Source of the DNA: Pseudolabrys sp.
GTDB taxonomy: Bacteria; Pseudomonadota; Alphaproteobacteria; Rhizobiales; Xanthobacteraceae
Direction: 5' to 3'
NCBI GenBank assembly: GCA_030655215.1
Contig: JAURVZ010000023.1
Location: 26,584 to 90,583, forward strand
DNA length: 64,000 nt
Each line of letters begins with the position of its first letter. Positions within the stretch are counted from its first letter, which is position 1. Below, piece by piece: positions 1-8,160 of the stretch. The notes beneath the pieces were generated by a model. It was given only the letters and a program-made list of their open reading frames with translations. It was not told the origin of the DNA and did not search any database. The position numbers and the translations under genes were made by a program.

Positions 1-980
1 TGCATCAAGGTTTGCGAGATCAGCCAGGGATCGCGCAGCAGCAAGGTCCATTCCTTCTGGCGCAAGACCCGCTGCGGCGAGCGGCGACGGAAGGCGAGCG
101 AGCCGCGGCGCTGGCGCACGCGCGCGCTGCCGACGCTGGCTGCGGCCATCGCATGATCGCCGAAGCGGCCGGAGAACAGCGCAATCGCGCCGCCGAGCAA
201 AGCAATGCTGAACAGGACAATGGCAACGAGCGCACCATAGTCGCCAAGGGCGGCGCGTGCCGGCCACCACATCAGGCTGTCGGGTCCCGGCGCATGGGCG
301 CGGATCCACTCGGACTGCAAGGCGGCCGCGCGGGACAAGGTGCCGCCGGAGAAGATCGCCATGACCTGCAGGCCGATAACGAAGGCGGCGCCGATGACGG
401 CGGCAACAATCTGCGCGATAAGCCGTGTGCGCTTCGGGCCGATCAGGCGAAACAGCGCGATGGTCAAACCGAGCGCTGCCGCTGTCGCAACCGCACCCAT
501 TGCGGCAACGACGCCATAGGCGGCGAGCCAGCGGCTGCCGCCGCGCACGGCGAGAACGTCAATGAACGGCGCCGCCAGCAGCACGGCAACGGCCACCGCG
601 GCGACCGCGATACGGCCCATGCGCACGGCAAAGACTTTGCGCGACGACACCGGCGAGGTGAGAATGAGATCGAGATCGGCGCGCGTGTAGAAGGCGCGGG
701 TCACCGACTCCATCGCCTGCGACAGCAGCAACGACCAAGACAGAACGAGCGTTGCCGTGATGGCAACCAGTGTCGTTGGATCGGACGACAAATTGGTGTC
801 GGCGTAACCGGCGACGATCCAATAGGCGAAACCGTGCATAGCAATGGCAAAGATGATGATCGCGATCACGGCATAATGCGTGCGCGTACGCCCGCCCGCG
901 GTGATCAGCGAGGTCCAGTCGCGCCAACCGAGCCGCAATTCGTGGCCGGCGAGCCAGGTCAATGAGGCGGGATTGCTCAT
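1..980 (-). CDS. ABC-2 type transporter permease, 3' end cut by window edge
   Basis: Membrane subunit of an ABC exporter. Translating from the ATG at 980 gives an open frame with no stop up to base 1 (about 326 codons). The protein starts MSNPASLTWLAGHELRLGWR, with hydrophobic segments at roughly residues 38-58, 68-90, 125-148, 155-180, 190-215 and 250-275, the pattern of large ABC-2 permeases. Its start overlaps the stop of the ATPase gene by 4 bases (ATGA, 977-980), so the two are translationally coupled and form one exporter. The substrate cannot be told. Confidence 0.85.
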   Translation of the reverse strand, partial: MSNPASLTWLAGHELRLGWRDWTSLITAGGRTRTHYAVIAIIIFAIAMHGFAYWIVAGYADTNLSSDPTTLVAITATLVLSWSLLLSQAMESVTRAFYTRADLDLILTSPVSSRKVFAVRMGRIAVAAVAVAVLLAAPFIDVLAVRGGSRWLAAYGVVAAMGAVATAAALGLTIALFRLIGPKRTRLIAQIVAAVIGAAFVIGLQVMAIFSGGTLSRAAALQSEWIRAHAPGPDSLMWWPARAALGDYGALVAIVLFSIALLGGAIALFSGRFGDHAMAAASVGSARVRQRRGSLAFRRRSPQRVLRQKEWTLLLRDPWLISQTLM

Positions 981-1744
981 TCAGCCGCAACCATTTGCGC
1001 GTGTTCATTGGCGACCAGCGCCAGGAAAGTATCTTCCAGGCTGGTGCCGGAAGCGCCGGTCTTGATGCGCAATTCGTCGAGCGTGCCTTCGGCGATCAGC
1101 CGGCCATTGGCAATGACGCCGATGCGGTCGGCCATGCGTTCGGCGACTTCGAGAATATGCGTGGTCATGATGACCGTGCCGCCCGCGGTGACGCGCTCGC
1201 GCAGCACGTTCTTCACCTGCCGCGCCGAGCCGGCATCGAGGCCAGTAAGCGGCTCGTCGAGAATGATCAGCTTCGGATCATGCACCAGCGCACCGGCGAG
1301 CGCGACTTTCTGGCGCGTGCCTTTAGAGAAGCCTTCGCAACGATCATGCGCCTGCCCTTCAAGACCGAGCCATGCAATCAGTTCACGCGCGCGCGCTTCG
1401 GCGGTTTTGGTATCAATGCGCCAGAGGCCGGCGACGAATTCGAGATATTCATACGGCGTCAGCTTGTCATAGATCATCGGCTCGTCGGACAGCCAGGCGG
1501 TGATCTGCTTGGCGTCTTCCGGATGGCTAAGCGCATCAATGCCATCGATCGCGATTGAGCCGGCATCGGGACGCAACAGGCCGGCGACCATGCGCAAGGT
1601 CGTTGTCTTGCCGGCGCCGTTCGGCCCGAGCAGACAATAGAATTCGCCGCCGTAAATGGTGAGGTCGAGATTGTCGACCGCGGGTTTGTCGAAGCTCTTG
1701 CAAAGCGACCGCGTGGCCAGCGAGATCGGACGAGACGCGCTCAT
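977..1744 (-). CDS. ABC transporter ATP-binding protein
   Basis: Cytoplasmic ATPase that drives the permease encoded just downstream. With the start at 1744 the product is 255 aa, normal for the family. The Walker A motif (GPNGAGKTT) is at residues 40-48, a signature-like FSKGTRQKVAL follows around 140, and Walker B LIILDEPLTGLD lies about 20 residues later. It resembles single-domain ABC-2 exporters of the CcmA/NatA type. The frame stays open further upstream to 2005, but MSASRPISLATRSL is where the homologous domain begins, so the shorter start was chosen. Confidence 0.9.
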   Translation of the reverse strand: MSASRPISLATRSLCKSFDKPAVDNLDLTIYGGEFYCLLGPNGAGKTTTLRMVAGLLRPDAGSIAIDGIDALSHPEDAKQITAWLSDEPMIYDKLTPYEYLEFVAGLWRIDTKTAEARARELIAWLGLEGQAHDRCEGFSKGTRQKVALAGALVHDPKLIILDEPLTGLDAGSARQVKNVLRERVTAGGTVIMTTHILEVAERMADRIGVIANGRLIAEGTLDELRIKTGASGTSLEDTFLALVANEHAQMVAAE

Positions 1745-1860
1745 GAACACCGCCAAGAGAGAGGAATACCGCTTTTGAGTATGACTACAAACGAGGCCTT
1801 GCGTTGGCGTAACCGGGGTATCGTAAAGCGGCGTTAGGGTTGAGAATGTGTTGACGTGAG

Positions 1861-2215
1861 TCATCGCCCGCATTGTTTGAGGCCCCGGGCAGGCCGCCTT
1901 CCATTCCGTTCCCTCGAAACACGAGGGAGTGGCGCGCCGATGGGCGCGTCTTTGTAGCAAGCGCCGCGGCCCTTGCGGGACCGCGTGCGCCTCTCGGCGC
2001 GCCACAGCGGCGTCTTACGACGGACGGGCCGCGCTTTCAGCCAGAGCTTGCTCCCCAAAGTGCGGGGGCCGCTCACGCCATCAGCCAGCTCCTGGCGGGG
2101 GGTCATAGTGTCCCCGGGCGGAGCCCCGTCATCGCCCGAGCGCGGAAGGCTGCGTTTGCCTCCGCCCGCGGGCGCCGCATCCTGCTCCACTTTCACGACG
2201 CCTCATGACAGCGCC
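1861..2215. other. GC-rich intergenic block, no convincing gene
   Basis: The gap 1745-2510 between the ABC operon and the next gene has no conserved protein. Within it, 1861-2215 is very GC-rich and open in frames on both strands, giving Arg/Pro/Ala-rich translations without any domain. It then changes to AT-richer sequence at about 2225-2275, before a palindromic repeat at 2301. It may be a dispersed intergenic element or a structured RNA. Confidence 0.35.
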
Positions 2216-2300
2216 CCTCGATGAGCAGGACAAAAGAGGGTATATTAGCGTTGGGATTAAATGTCAATAGGGGGTTTTTGGGGCGGGACGTAATGCTCTT

Positions 2301-2390
2301 GTAGGGTGGGCTAAGCCGCGTAGCGGCGAGCCCACCATCTTCTTTCGCCGGTGGGCACGGCGCGAAGGCGCGCCTTTGCCCACCCTACGA
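2301..2390. repeat. Palindromic dispersed repeat family A, copy 1
   Basis: Starts GTAGGGTGGGCTAAGCCGCG and ends CCTTTGCCCACCCTAC, so its ends can pair. Two further copies lie at 3499-3600 and, inverted, at 55890-55974. Each holds GTAGGGTGGGC at the outer ends and GAGCCCACC / GGTGGGCACGGCGC inside. All sit between genes. Confidence 0.85.
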
Positions 2391-2510
2391 AGGACGACAA
2401 CTACCCCTTCGGCGCCGAGGGATAAGAAGCAGCGCTCTGGCCTCCTCTGCTGAAAAGTGAAATCATTTGCCCAAAGCGCGTCCGAAGAGACGCAGCAAGG
2501 GAGAACGCCA

Positions 2511-3488
2511 ATGACCATCACCCGCCGCACATTTGTCGCCGGCAGCATTGCCGCCGGTTCCATCCTCACGACATCCGCTTTCGCGCAGACCTATCCGGCG
2601 CAGACGATCCGTCTGATCGTGCCCTATCCGCCCGGCGGCGGCACCGACTTCTTCGCCCGGCTTGTCGCCACCGAGATGGGCAGCAATCTCGGCCAGACTG
2701 TCATCGTCGAAAACCGGCCCGGCGCCGGCACCTTGATCGGCGCCGAAGCCGTCGCCCGCGCCACGCCGGACGGCTACACCTTCCTGCTCGGCGATACATC
2801 GACCTATGCGTCGAACCGCAGCCTCTACGCCAAGCTGCCTTATGACGCCGACAAGGACTTCGCTCCGGTGACGCTGACCGGCCGCTTCGCCATTGTACTG
2901 CTGGTCAACACCGACAAGCTCAAGGTGAATTCGGTGAAGGAGCTGATCGAGACGGCGAAGAAAGCGCCCGGCACAATCGACTATGCCAGCGCCGGTGTCG
3001 GCAGCCCGTTTCATCTCGCCGGCGAACTGTTCGCGCAAGCAAGCGGCATCAAGATCACGCATGTGCCGTACAAGGGCGCGGGACCGGCGATCCAGGATCT
3101 CGTCTCCGGGCAGATCGGCATGATGTTCGTCGACTTCGCCACCGCGCGCGGGCAGCTGAACCAGAAGCAGATCAAGGCGATTGCTGTCGCCTCGCCCGGC
3201 GAATTCTCCGGCCTGCCCGGCGTGCCGCCTGTTGCTGCCGATGTGCCGGGGTTCGAGGCCTGGGCGTGGCAAGGTTTCGCTGCGCCCGCGACCGCGCCGA
3301 AAGATGTGATCGACAAGTTGAACGCGGCTTACGTCAAGGCGGTGAACAGTGCCGAGATCCGGCAGAAGCTCGTCGGCGCCGGTATCGATCCTTTACAAAG
3401 CACACCGGCGGAAATGGGCGCCTATATGAAGAGCGAAGCGGCGAAGTGGGAGAAGGTGATCAAGACGGCGGGGATCAAGCTGGATTGA
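2511..3488 (+). CDS. Tripartite tricarboxylate transporter substrate-binding protein (Bug family)
   Basis: Periplasmic solute-binding protein of the TctC/Bug family, which captures organic acids. The 325-aa product starts MTITRRTFVAGSIAAGS, with a twin-Arg-like N-terminus and cleavage near AFAQT. It then has the family start QTIRLIVPYPPGGGTDFFAR and conserved YKGAGPAIQDLVSGQIGMMF. The start at 2511 has AAGGGAGA 7 bases upstream. No tctA or tctB is next to it, so it is an orphan binding protein, as is common in Burkholderiales and Hyphomicrobiales. Palindromic repeats flank it on both sides. Confidence 0.92.
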   Translation: MTITRRTFVAGSIAAGSILTTSAFAQTYPAQTIRLIVPYPPGGGTDFFARLVATEMGSNLGQTVIVENRPGAGTLIGAEAVARATPDGYTFLLGDTSTYASNRSLYAKLPYDADKDFAPVTLTGRFAIVLLVNTDKLKVNSVKELIETAKKAPGTIDYASAGVGSPFHLAGELFAQASGIKITHVPYKGAGPAIQDLVSGQIGMMFVDFATARGQLNQKQIKAIAVASPGEFSGLPGVPPVAADVPGFEAWAWQGFAAPATAPKDVIDKLNAAYVKAVNSAEIRQKLVGAGIDPLQSTPAEMGAYMKSEAAKWEKVIKTAGIKLD

Positions 3489-3498
3489 TGCCGCTCTT

Positions 3499-3600
3499 GT
3501 AGGGTGGGCTAAGTCGCGCACTGGCGCGACGAGCCCACCACTTCTGCTCATGAATAGTTGGTGGGCACGGCGCAAAGCCGCGCCTTTGCCCACCCTACGA
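3499..3600. repeat. Palindromic dispersed repeat family A, copy 2
   Basis: Same orientation as copy 1, with the same left end (CTCTTGTAGGGTGGGCTAAG) and right end (CGCCTTTGCCCACCCTACGA). The inner spacer differs. The right end contains CTA at 3595-3597, which on the minus strand is the stop codon of the DctP-like gene, so repeat and gene overlap. Confidence 0.85.
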
Positions 3601-4512
3601 AACCATCCCAAACATCGCCTCGCCGTAAATCCCGCGCGTGTCAATGAGCAAAGGTTGCACGGCGGCGACGAAGGCATCGTGCTCGGCAGGAGTGAGTTCA
3701 ACAATCTCACACCCCGCCGCTTCGATCGCCTGACGCGATTGCGCGTTCTCCTCGATGGCGAGTGTGCGCTGGAACGCCACCGCCTCGCTCACTGCGCTGC
3801 GCAACGCCTCCTGCACATCCTGCGGCCAGGAATCGAACGAGGCGCGGTGCAGGAAGATCGGCCGCGAAATATAGAAGTGCGAAGAGAGCGTGTGATATTT
3901 GTGAAAACTATGCACGCCATAGGTGACCGTATTGGCCAGCGGATTTTCCTGCGCATCGAGCGTGCCGGCGACCACCATTGAAATCGCCTCGGTGAGATCC
4001 ATGCGCATCGCCTGCGCGCCGAGCAGTTCGAAGGTGCGCCGCTGGATCTCGCTCGGCAGCACGCGGATCCTCATGCCTTTCATGTCGGAAGGCAGATGGA
4101 TCGGCCGCAGCTTGTTGGAGATGTGGCGGAAGCCGTTCTCGAACCAGCCCAGAATGCGGTAGCCGATGCGCGCTTCGATCCGCTCGGCGAGATGGCGGCC
4201 GAGTTCGCCATCCATCGCCGCGCGTGCCTGCGCATTATTGGCGAACAGAAACGGCAGGTCGACGAAGCCAAGCTCGGGCACGCGGTCGGTCAGATAGCTT
4301 GACGATTGATAACCGAGCGTGATCTCTCCGCTTTCGACCAAAGTGAGAATGTCCTCGGATTTGTAGCCGTGGTCCATGATGTTGAAGGTGTAGGAGACGG
4401 CAATGCGGTCGCCGAACTGCGCTTCCAGTTTATCGCCGATGAATTTGAGCGACTTACTGAAACCGGTTGTTGCCGGGCCGTAACCGCCCATGACGATTTT
4501 GATCGCTGACAT
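3595..4512 (-). CDS. DctP-like TRAP transporter substrate-binding protein without signal peptide
   Basis: Recognisable as the DctP family from the order of conserved pieces: GYKSEDILTLVESGEITLGY, PELGFVDLPFLF, the MKGMRIRVLPSEIQ segment and LDAQENPLANTVTYG. DctP proteins are periplasmic receptors for carboxylates. The 305-aa product starts MSAIKIVMGGYGPATTGFSK and has no hydrophobic export signal. The upstream in-frame sequence lies inside the acyl-CoA dehydrogenase gene and adds no signal either. It is the last gene of an SDR / acyl-CoA dehydrogenase operon, 11 bases after the dehydrogenase. No TRAP permease is adjacent. It may be a cytoplasmic binding protein, or its start may be wrong. Confidence 0.8.
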   Translation of the reverse strand: MSAIKIVMGGYGPATTGFSKSLKFIGDKLEAQFGDRIAVSYTFNIMDHGYKSEDILTLVESGEITLGYQSSSYLTDRVPELGFVDLPFLFANNAQARAAMDGELGRHLAERIEARIGYRILGWFENGFRHISNKLRPIHLPSDMKGMRIRVLPSEIQRRTFELLGAQAMRMDLTEAISMVVAGTLDAQENPLANTVTYGVHSFHKYHTLSSHFYISRPIFLHRASFDSWPQDVQEALRSAVSEAVAFQRTLAIEENAQSRQAIEAAGCEIVELTPAEHDAFVAAVQPLLIDTRGIYGEAMFGMVS

Positions 4513-4523
4513 GGGGCGCGCCG

Positions 4524-5756
4524 TTACAAATCCACGGGCGCATTGCGTCTGCCCTCGCCAGGGCCCCATTGCCAGAAGTCGCGGCCCTCCTGCCGCATGA
4601 ATTTCGCCAGCACCATCATGTGCACTTCGGAGGCGCCATCGACCAATTTGGCCGAGCGCGCATAGCGATAGATCCACTCGACAATCGTATCCTTGGAATA
4701 GCCGCGTGCGCCCTGCAACTGGATCGCCATGTCGGCGGCGCGATGCAAGGTCTCGGCGACGTGCACCTTGGCCATCGACACTTCCTTGCGCGCGCGGCCG
4801 CCCTGATCGAGCATCCACGCCGCATGCATGGTCAGCAACCGGCCGATCTGGATTTGCTGGCCGATCTCACCCAGCTTCATCTGTACGCTTTCGCGATCGG
4901 CGAGCTTGATGCCGAAGCCTTCGCGCTCGCCGACGTAGTCTTGCGCCACCTCGACACAGCGTTTGGCAAAGCCGGTCCAGCGCATGCAATGCGTCAGCCG
5001 CGCCGGGCCGAGACGCAATTGCATCAGGCGCAGGCCTTCGCCCTCGCCGAGCAGCACATTTTCTTCCGGCACTTCGAGGCCGTCGAATTCCAGTTCGCAA
5101 TGGCCGCCATGTTCTTCCGGCCCCATGATCGGAATGCGGCGGATAATGCGCCAGCCCGGCTGGTCCTTGTGAAACAGAAAGGCGGTGAGGCCCTTGCGCG
5201 CGTCGTCGCTGGTGCGCGCCATCAGGATGAAGAAGGCCGCGCCGTCCGCGCCGGTGATGAACCATTTGCGGCCGCTGATGACGTATTTGCCGCCGCGCTT
5301 TTCAGCGCGCGTGCGGATCATGGTCGGGTCAGAGCCGCCGCCGGGCGAAGGCTCGGTCATGGCGAAAGCCGAGCGCACCTTTCCGGCAACGAGCGGCGCG
5401 AGGAACGTGTCCTTCTGCTTCTGCGTGCCGACGAGCTTCAGCATGTTCATGTTGCCGTCGTCCGGCGCCATGCAATTGATGGCGAGCGGGCCGAAGATGG
5501 AACGCGCCGCTTCCTCATAGATCGCCGCCCAGGCGACCATAGGCAGATCCATGCCGCCATATTCCTTCGGCGATTGCGGCGCCCACAGGCCCGCGGCGCG
5601 CGCCTTGACGCGCACGGCTTCGAGCCGGTCATGCGGGATGTTCTCGTAGTCGGCGAAGTTTGCCGGGTCTTGCTCCAGCGGCAGGACATGCTCATCGACG
5701 AAGCCGCGCACCTTGAGCCGCAGCGCTTCGATCTCGGGCGAGAGTGTGAAGTCCAT
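4524..5756 (-). CDS. Acyl-CoA dehydrogenase family protein
   Basis: FAD-dependent dehydrogenase that introduces a 2,3 double bond into an acyl-CoA. The 410-aa product starts MDFTLSPEIEALRLKVRGF and has the family motifs FAMTEPSPGGGSDPTMI (FAD/substrate loop), KWFITGADGA, and a C-terminal LQGARGYSKDTIVEWIYRYAR. The length is normal. It lies 4 bases after the SDR gene and 11 before the DctP-like gene, so the three are probably co-transcribed. The substrate is unknown; the best general class is the ACAD10/11-like or short-branched group. Confidence 0.92.
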   Translation of the reverse strand: MDFTLSPEIEALRLKVRGFVDEHVLPLEQDPANFADYENIPHDRLEAVRVKARAAGLWAPQSPKEYGGMDLPMVAWAAIYEEAARSIFGPLAINCMAPDDGNMNMLKLVGTQKQKDTFLAPLVAGKVRSAFAMTEPSPGGGSDPTMIRTRAEKRGGKYVISGRKWFITGADGAAFFILMARTSDDARKGLTAFLFHKDQPGWRIIRRIPIMGPEEHGGHCELEFDGLEVPEENVLLGEGEGLRLMQLRLGPARLTHCMRWTGFAKRCVEVAQDYVGEREGFGIKLADRESVQMKLGEIGQQIQIGRLLTMHAAWMLDQGGRARKEVSMAKVHVAETLHRAADMAIQLQGARGYSKDTIVEWIYRYARSAKLVDGASEVHMMVLAKFMRQEGRDFWQWGPGEGRRNAPVDL

Positions 5757-5760
5757 TGTC

Positions 5761-6543
5761 TTATCCCTTGATCTGCACGACCTGGCCGCCATCGACGATG
5801 ATGGTGGCGCCGGTCATATAGGCGCCGGCGTCGGAAGCGAGCAACAGCAGCGCGCCGTCGAGATCGCCGGCGGCGCCGAAGCGGCCCATCGGAATGTCGC
5901 GCTTCATTGCCTGGCCGGCTTCGCTTTCGAGATATTTGTCGTTGATCTCGGTAACGAACCAGCCCGGCGCGATGGCATTGACGCGCACGCCCTTGGCCGC
6001 GAGTTCGACCGACAATGCCTTGGTCGTTTGCACCACCGCCGCCTTGGCCACCGCATAAGACGCGGTGCCCTTGGTGACGCCGAAGCCGAGCACCGAGGCG
6101 ATGTTGACGATTGAACCGTGCACCTTGGCCGCGACCATGCGGCGCGCGGCTTCCTGCGCCCAGTAGAACACCGCATCGAGATCGACCGAGAGGACGCGGC
6201 GCCATTCGTCCGGCGTCACATCGGTAGCGCGCACCGGCTGCTGCGCCACGCCGGCATTGTTGACGAGGATGGTGACGGTACCGAATGCCTCCTCGGCGGC
6301 ATCGAAGGCAGCATTCATTGCGGCGCGGTCGGTGACATCGGCTTCGATGGTGAGAGCCTTGCCGCCTTTGGCCTCGATCTCGGCTTTCAGCGCCTCAAGC
6401 CGTTCGGTGCGGCGGGCGACCAGAGCGACCGCCGCGCCATTGTCGGCCAGCGCGCGGCCGAATTGCTGGCCGAGGCCGCTCGACGCGCCGGTCACCAGCG
6501 CGACGCGGCCGGTGAGGTTGAACATGTCGGCGGCTTTGGTCAT
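5761..6543 (-). CDS. SDR family NAD(P)-dependent oxidoreductase
   Basis: Short-chain dehydrogenase/reductase, 260 aa. The Rossmann motif TGASSGLGQQ is near residues 19-28, NNAG near 92-95, the catalytic Ser in SIVNIASV, and YAVAKAA (YxxxK) near 160-166. The C-terminal part MTGATIIVDGGQVVQIKG is typical of the FabG-like branch. GAGGGA 8 bases before 6543 supports this start; an internal ATG 6 codons later (MFNLTG) is possible. It is the first gene of the operon with acyl-CoA dehydrogenase, so a beta-oxidation-like conversion of an acyl-CoA or hydroxyacyl-CoA is plausible. Confidence 0.92.
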   Translation of the reverse strand: MTKAADMFNLTGRVALVTGASSGLGQQFGRALADNGAAVALVARRTERLEALKAEIEAKGGKALTIEADVTDRAAMNAAFDAAEEAFGTVTILVNNAGVAQQPVRATDVTPDEWRRVLSVDLDAVFYWAQEAARRMVAAKVHGSIVNIASVLGFGVTKGTASYAVAKAAVVQTTKALSVELAAKGVRVNAIAPGWFVTEINDKYLESEAGQAMKRDIPMGRFGAAGDLDGALLLLASDAGAYMTGATIIVDGGQVVQIKG

Positions 6544-6649
6544 CGTGTTTCCCTCATGCGAACGCTGACATAGCAGACCGGCGGACGGAATGATGGCATA
6601 TAGCGGCGCGTTCGGCTAAATTTCGTCCGTGAGTCAAGAGACCGACCTG

Positions 6650-7123
6650 ATGAAACCGACGGACGAAGAACAGCTGCGGCATGCTTTCGATGTTGCCGAG
6701 GGCGCGCTGGACAATGGCAACCACCCGTTCGGCGCCACTTTGGTCGGGCCCGACGGCGAGGTGCTGCTGGAATTCGAGAACGGCTATTTGCCGGACGGCG
6801 ACATGACGGCGCATGCCGAGCGCCTGCTGGCGACGGCCGCTTCCAAGGCGTTCGAGCCGGAGGAACTGGCCGAGTGCACATTGTATTCCTCTGCCGAACC
6901 CTGCGCGATGTGCGCCGGCGCTATTTATTGGGCCGGCATTGGCCGCGTCGTCTATGGCCTGTCGGAAGCGCGGCTGAAGACCATCACCGGCAACCATGAA
7001 GAAAACCCGACGCTCGATCTTCCCTGCCGCACGGTGTTTGCCGCCGGTCAGCGCAAGGTCGAGGTGGTTGGCCCGATGCTCGAGGATGAAGCAGCCGAGC
7101 AGCACGGAGGCGTGTGGGATTAA
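6650..7123 (+). CDS. Nucleoside deaminase (cytidine/deoxycytidylate deaminase fold)
   Basis: Zinc-dependent deaminase of the GuaD/TadA-like class. The zinc site is seen in AHAERLL (His ligand and catalytic Glu) and SSAEPCAMCAGAIYW (PCxxC). Starting at the ATG at 6650 it is 157 aa, with AAGAGA 8 bases upstream; a GTG at 6629 would add 7 residues but lacks a ribosome site. The start MKPTDEEQLRHAFDVAEGA fits the family. Its TAA shares TTAA at 7120-7123 with the stop of the convergent nitronate monooxygenase gene. It could act on guanine, cytosine or another purine/pyrimidine; the sequence alone does not decide. Confidence 0.9.
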   Translation: MKPTDEEQLRHAFDVAEGALDNGNHPFGATLVGPDGEVLLEFENGYLPDGDMTAHAERLLATAASKAFEPEELAECTLYSSAEPCAMCAGAIYWAGIGRVVYGLSEARLKTITGNHEENPTLDLPCRTVFAAGQRKVEVVGPMLEDEAAEQHGGVWD

Positions 7124-8160
7124 GCCGCCGCGATTTCCGCCATCAATGTTTTCATCAGCGCGGCCGCCGGCATGGCGCGGGCGCGCGTGACGCCGCGGCC
7201 GGCCCAGAGCGAGATGTAATCGGCCAAGCCCTGCTTGCCGGATTCATTGCGCATCGGCCGCGTCAGATCGTTCTGCTGGCGGAACGGCAAGATCGGCGTG
7301 TTCGCCGTCATGTCGATGAAGGCATTGCGCAAGCCGCGCGCCTCGCGGCCGGAATAGGCGCGGGTGATCACCGTTGTGTCCTCGCGCGCGTCAAGCATTG
7401 CCTGCTTGTAAACCGCAGCCGCGCCGCTTTCCGGACAGACGAGAAACGCGGTGCCGAGTTGCGCCGCTTGCGCACCAGCAGCGAACGCACGCTTGATGTC
7501 GGCACCGTTCATCAAACCGCCGGAGGCGAACACCGGCAGCGCGACAGCGGCGGTAATGCCGCGCGTCAGCTCAAGCATCGGCACCATCGATGTTTCCATC
7601 GCGCCAAGGAATGTGCCGCGATGCGCGCCGGCCTCCTCGCCTTGCGCAACGATGGAGTCGACGCCGGCGTCAGCCAGCGCGCGGGCTTCATCTACCGTTG
7701 TCGCGGTGCCGCAGGTGGGGATGCCGGCCTTGCGTAAGCGCGCGAGTGCGTCGGCACTCGGCAGGCCGAAGGTGAAGCTGAACATAGCCGGCTTGGCTTC
7801 GATGATGGCGGCGAGTTGATCGTCGAACGGATTCTCCGGCACCGCCGGCAACACCGGCGGCGGCAAGCCCAGCTTCTCATGCGCCTTCGTAACCATCGCC
7901 AGCATCGGCGCCGGATCGACTGGCGGACGGATATTGTAGCCGCCGGCGAACAGGTTCAGCGCGAAGGGCTTCGAGGTCAGCGCGCGGATTTGTTTGGCGG
8001 TGTCGAGTATCTGCTGCGGCGTTGCATAACCGCCGCCCCAGGAGCCGAGCCCGCCGGCATTCGATACCGCCGCAGCAAGCTCGACAGTGCCGGAGCCGCC
8101 CGCCATCGGCGACAGGATGATCGGCTGGGTGACGCCAAGTTGCTGCAGAAAGTCCGTCAT
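7120..8160 (-). CDS. Nitronate monooxygenase family flavoprotein
   Basis: FMN-dependent 2-nitropropane dioxygenase/nitronate monooxygenase, 346 aa. It has the TIM-barrel phosphate-binding pieces IILSPMAGGSGTVELAAAVS near the start, FALNLFAGGY, DSIVAQGEEAGAHRG (with the conserved AGGH-like segment as EAGAHRG) and ALPVFASGGLMNGADIKRA. It oxidises toxic nitronates. Its ATG overlaps the stop of the NicO gene by 4 bases (8157-8160), which couples it to the metal-permease operon, an unexpected partnership. Confidence 0.9.
   Translation of the reverse strand: MTDFLQQLGVTQPIILSPMAGGSGTVELAAAVSNAGGLGSWGGGYATPQQILDTAKQIRALTSKPFALNLFAGGYNIRPPVDPAPMLAMVTKAHEKLGLPPPVLPAVPENPFDDQLAAIIEAKPAMFSFTFGLPSADALARLRKAGIPTCGTATTVDEARALADAGVDSIVAQGEEAGAHRGTFLGAMETSMVPMLELTRGITAAVALPVFASGGLMNGADIKRAFAAGAQAAQLGTAFLVCPESGAAAVYKQAMLDAREDTTVITRAYSGREARGLRNAFIDMTANTPILPFRQQNDLTRPMRNESGKQGLADYISLWAGRGVTRARAMPAAALMKTLMAEIAAA

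Noticed and set aside
559..1008. Possible frameshift in the ABC permease
   Set aside because: A 149-codon minus frame starts near the ATPase end, but the phase beginning at 980 stays open to base 1 with normal membrane helices, so no frameshift is needed.
2511..3488. Receptor subunit of the tctBA system at 58653-60804
   Set aside because: That system already has its own tctC next to it, and this gene is 56 kb away with an independent setting.
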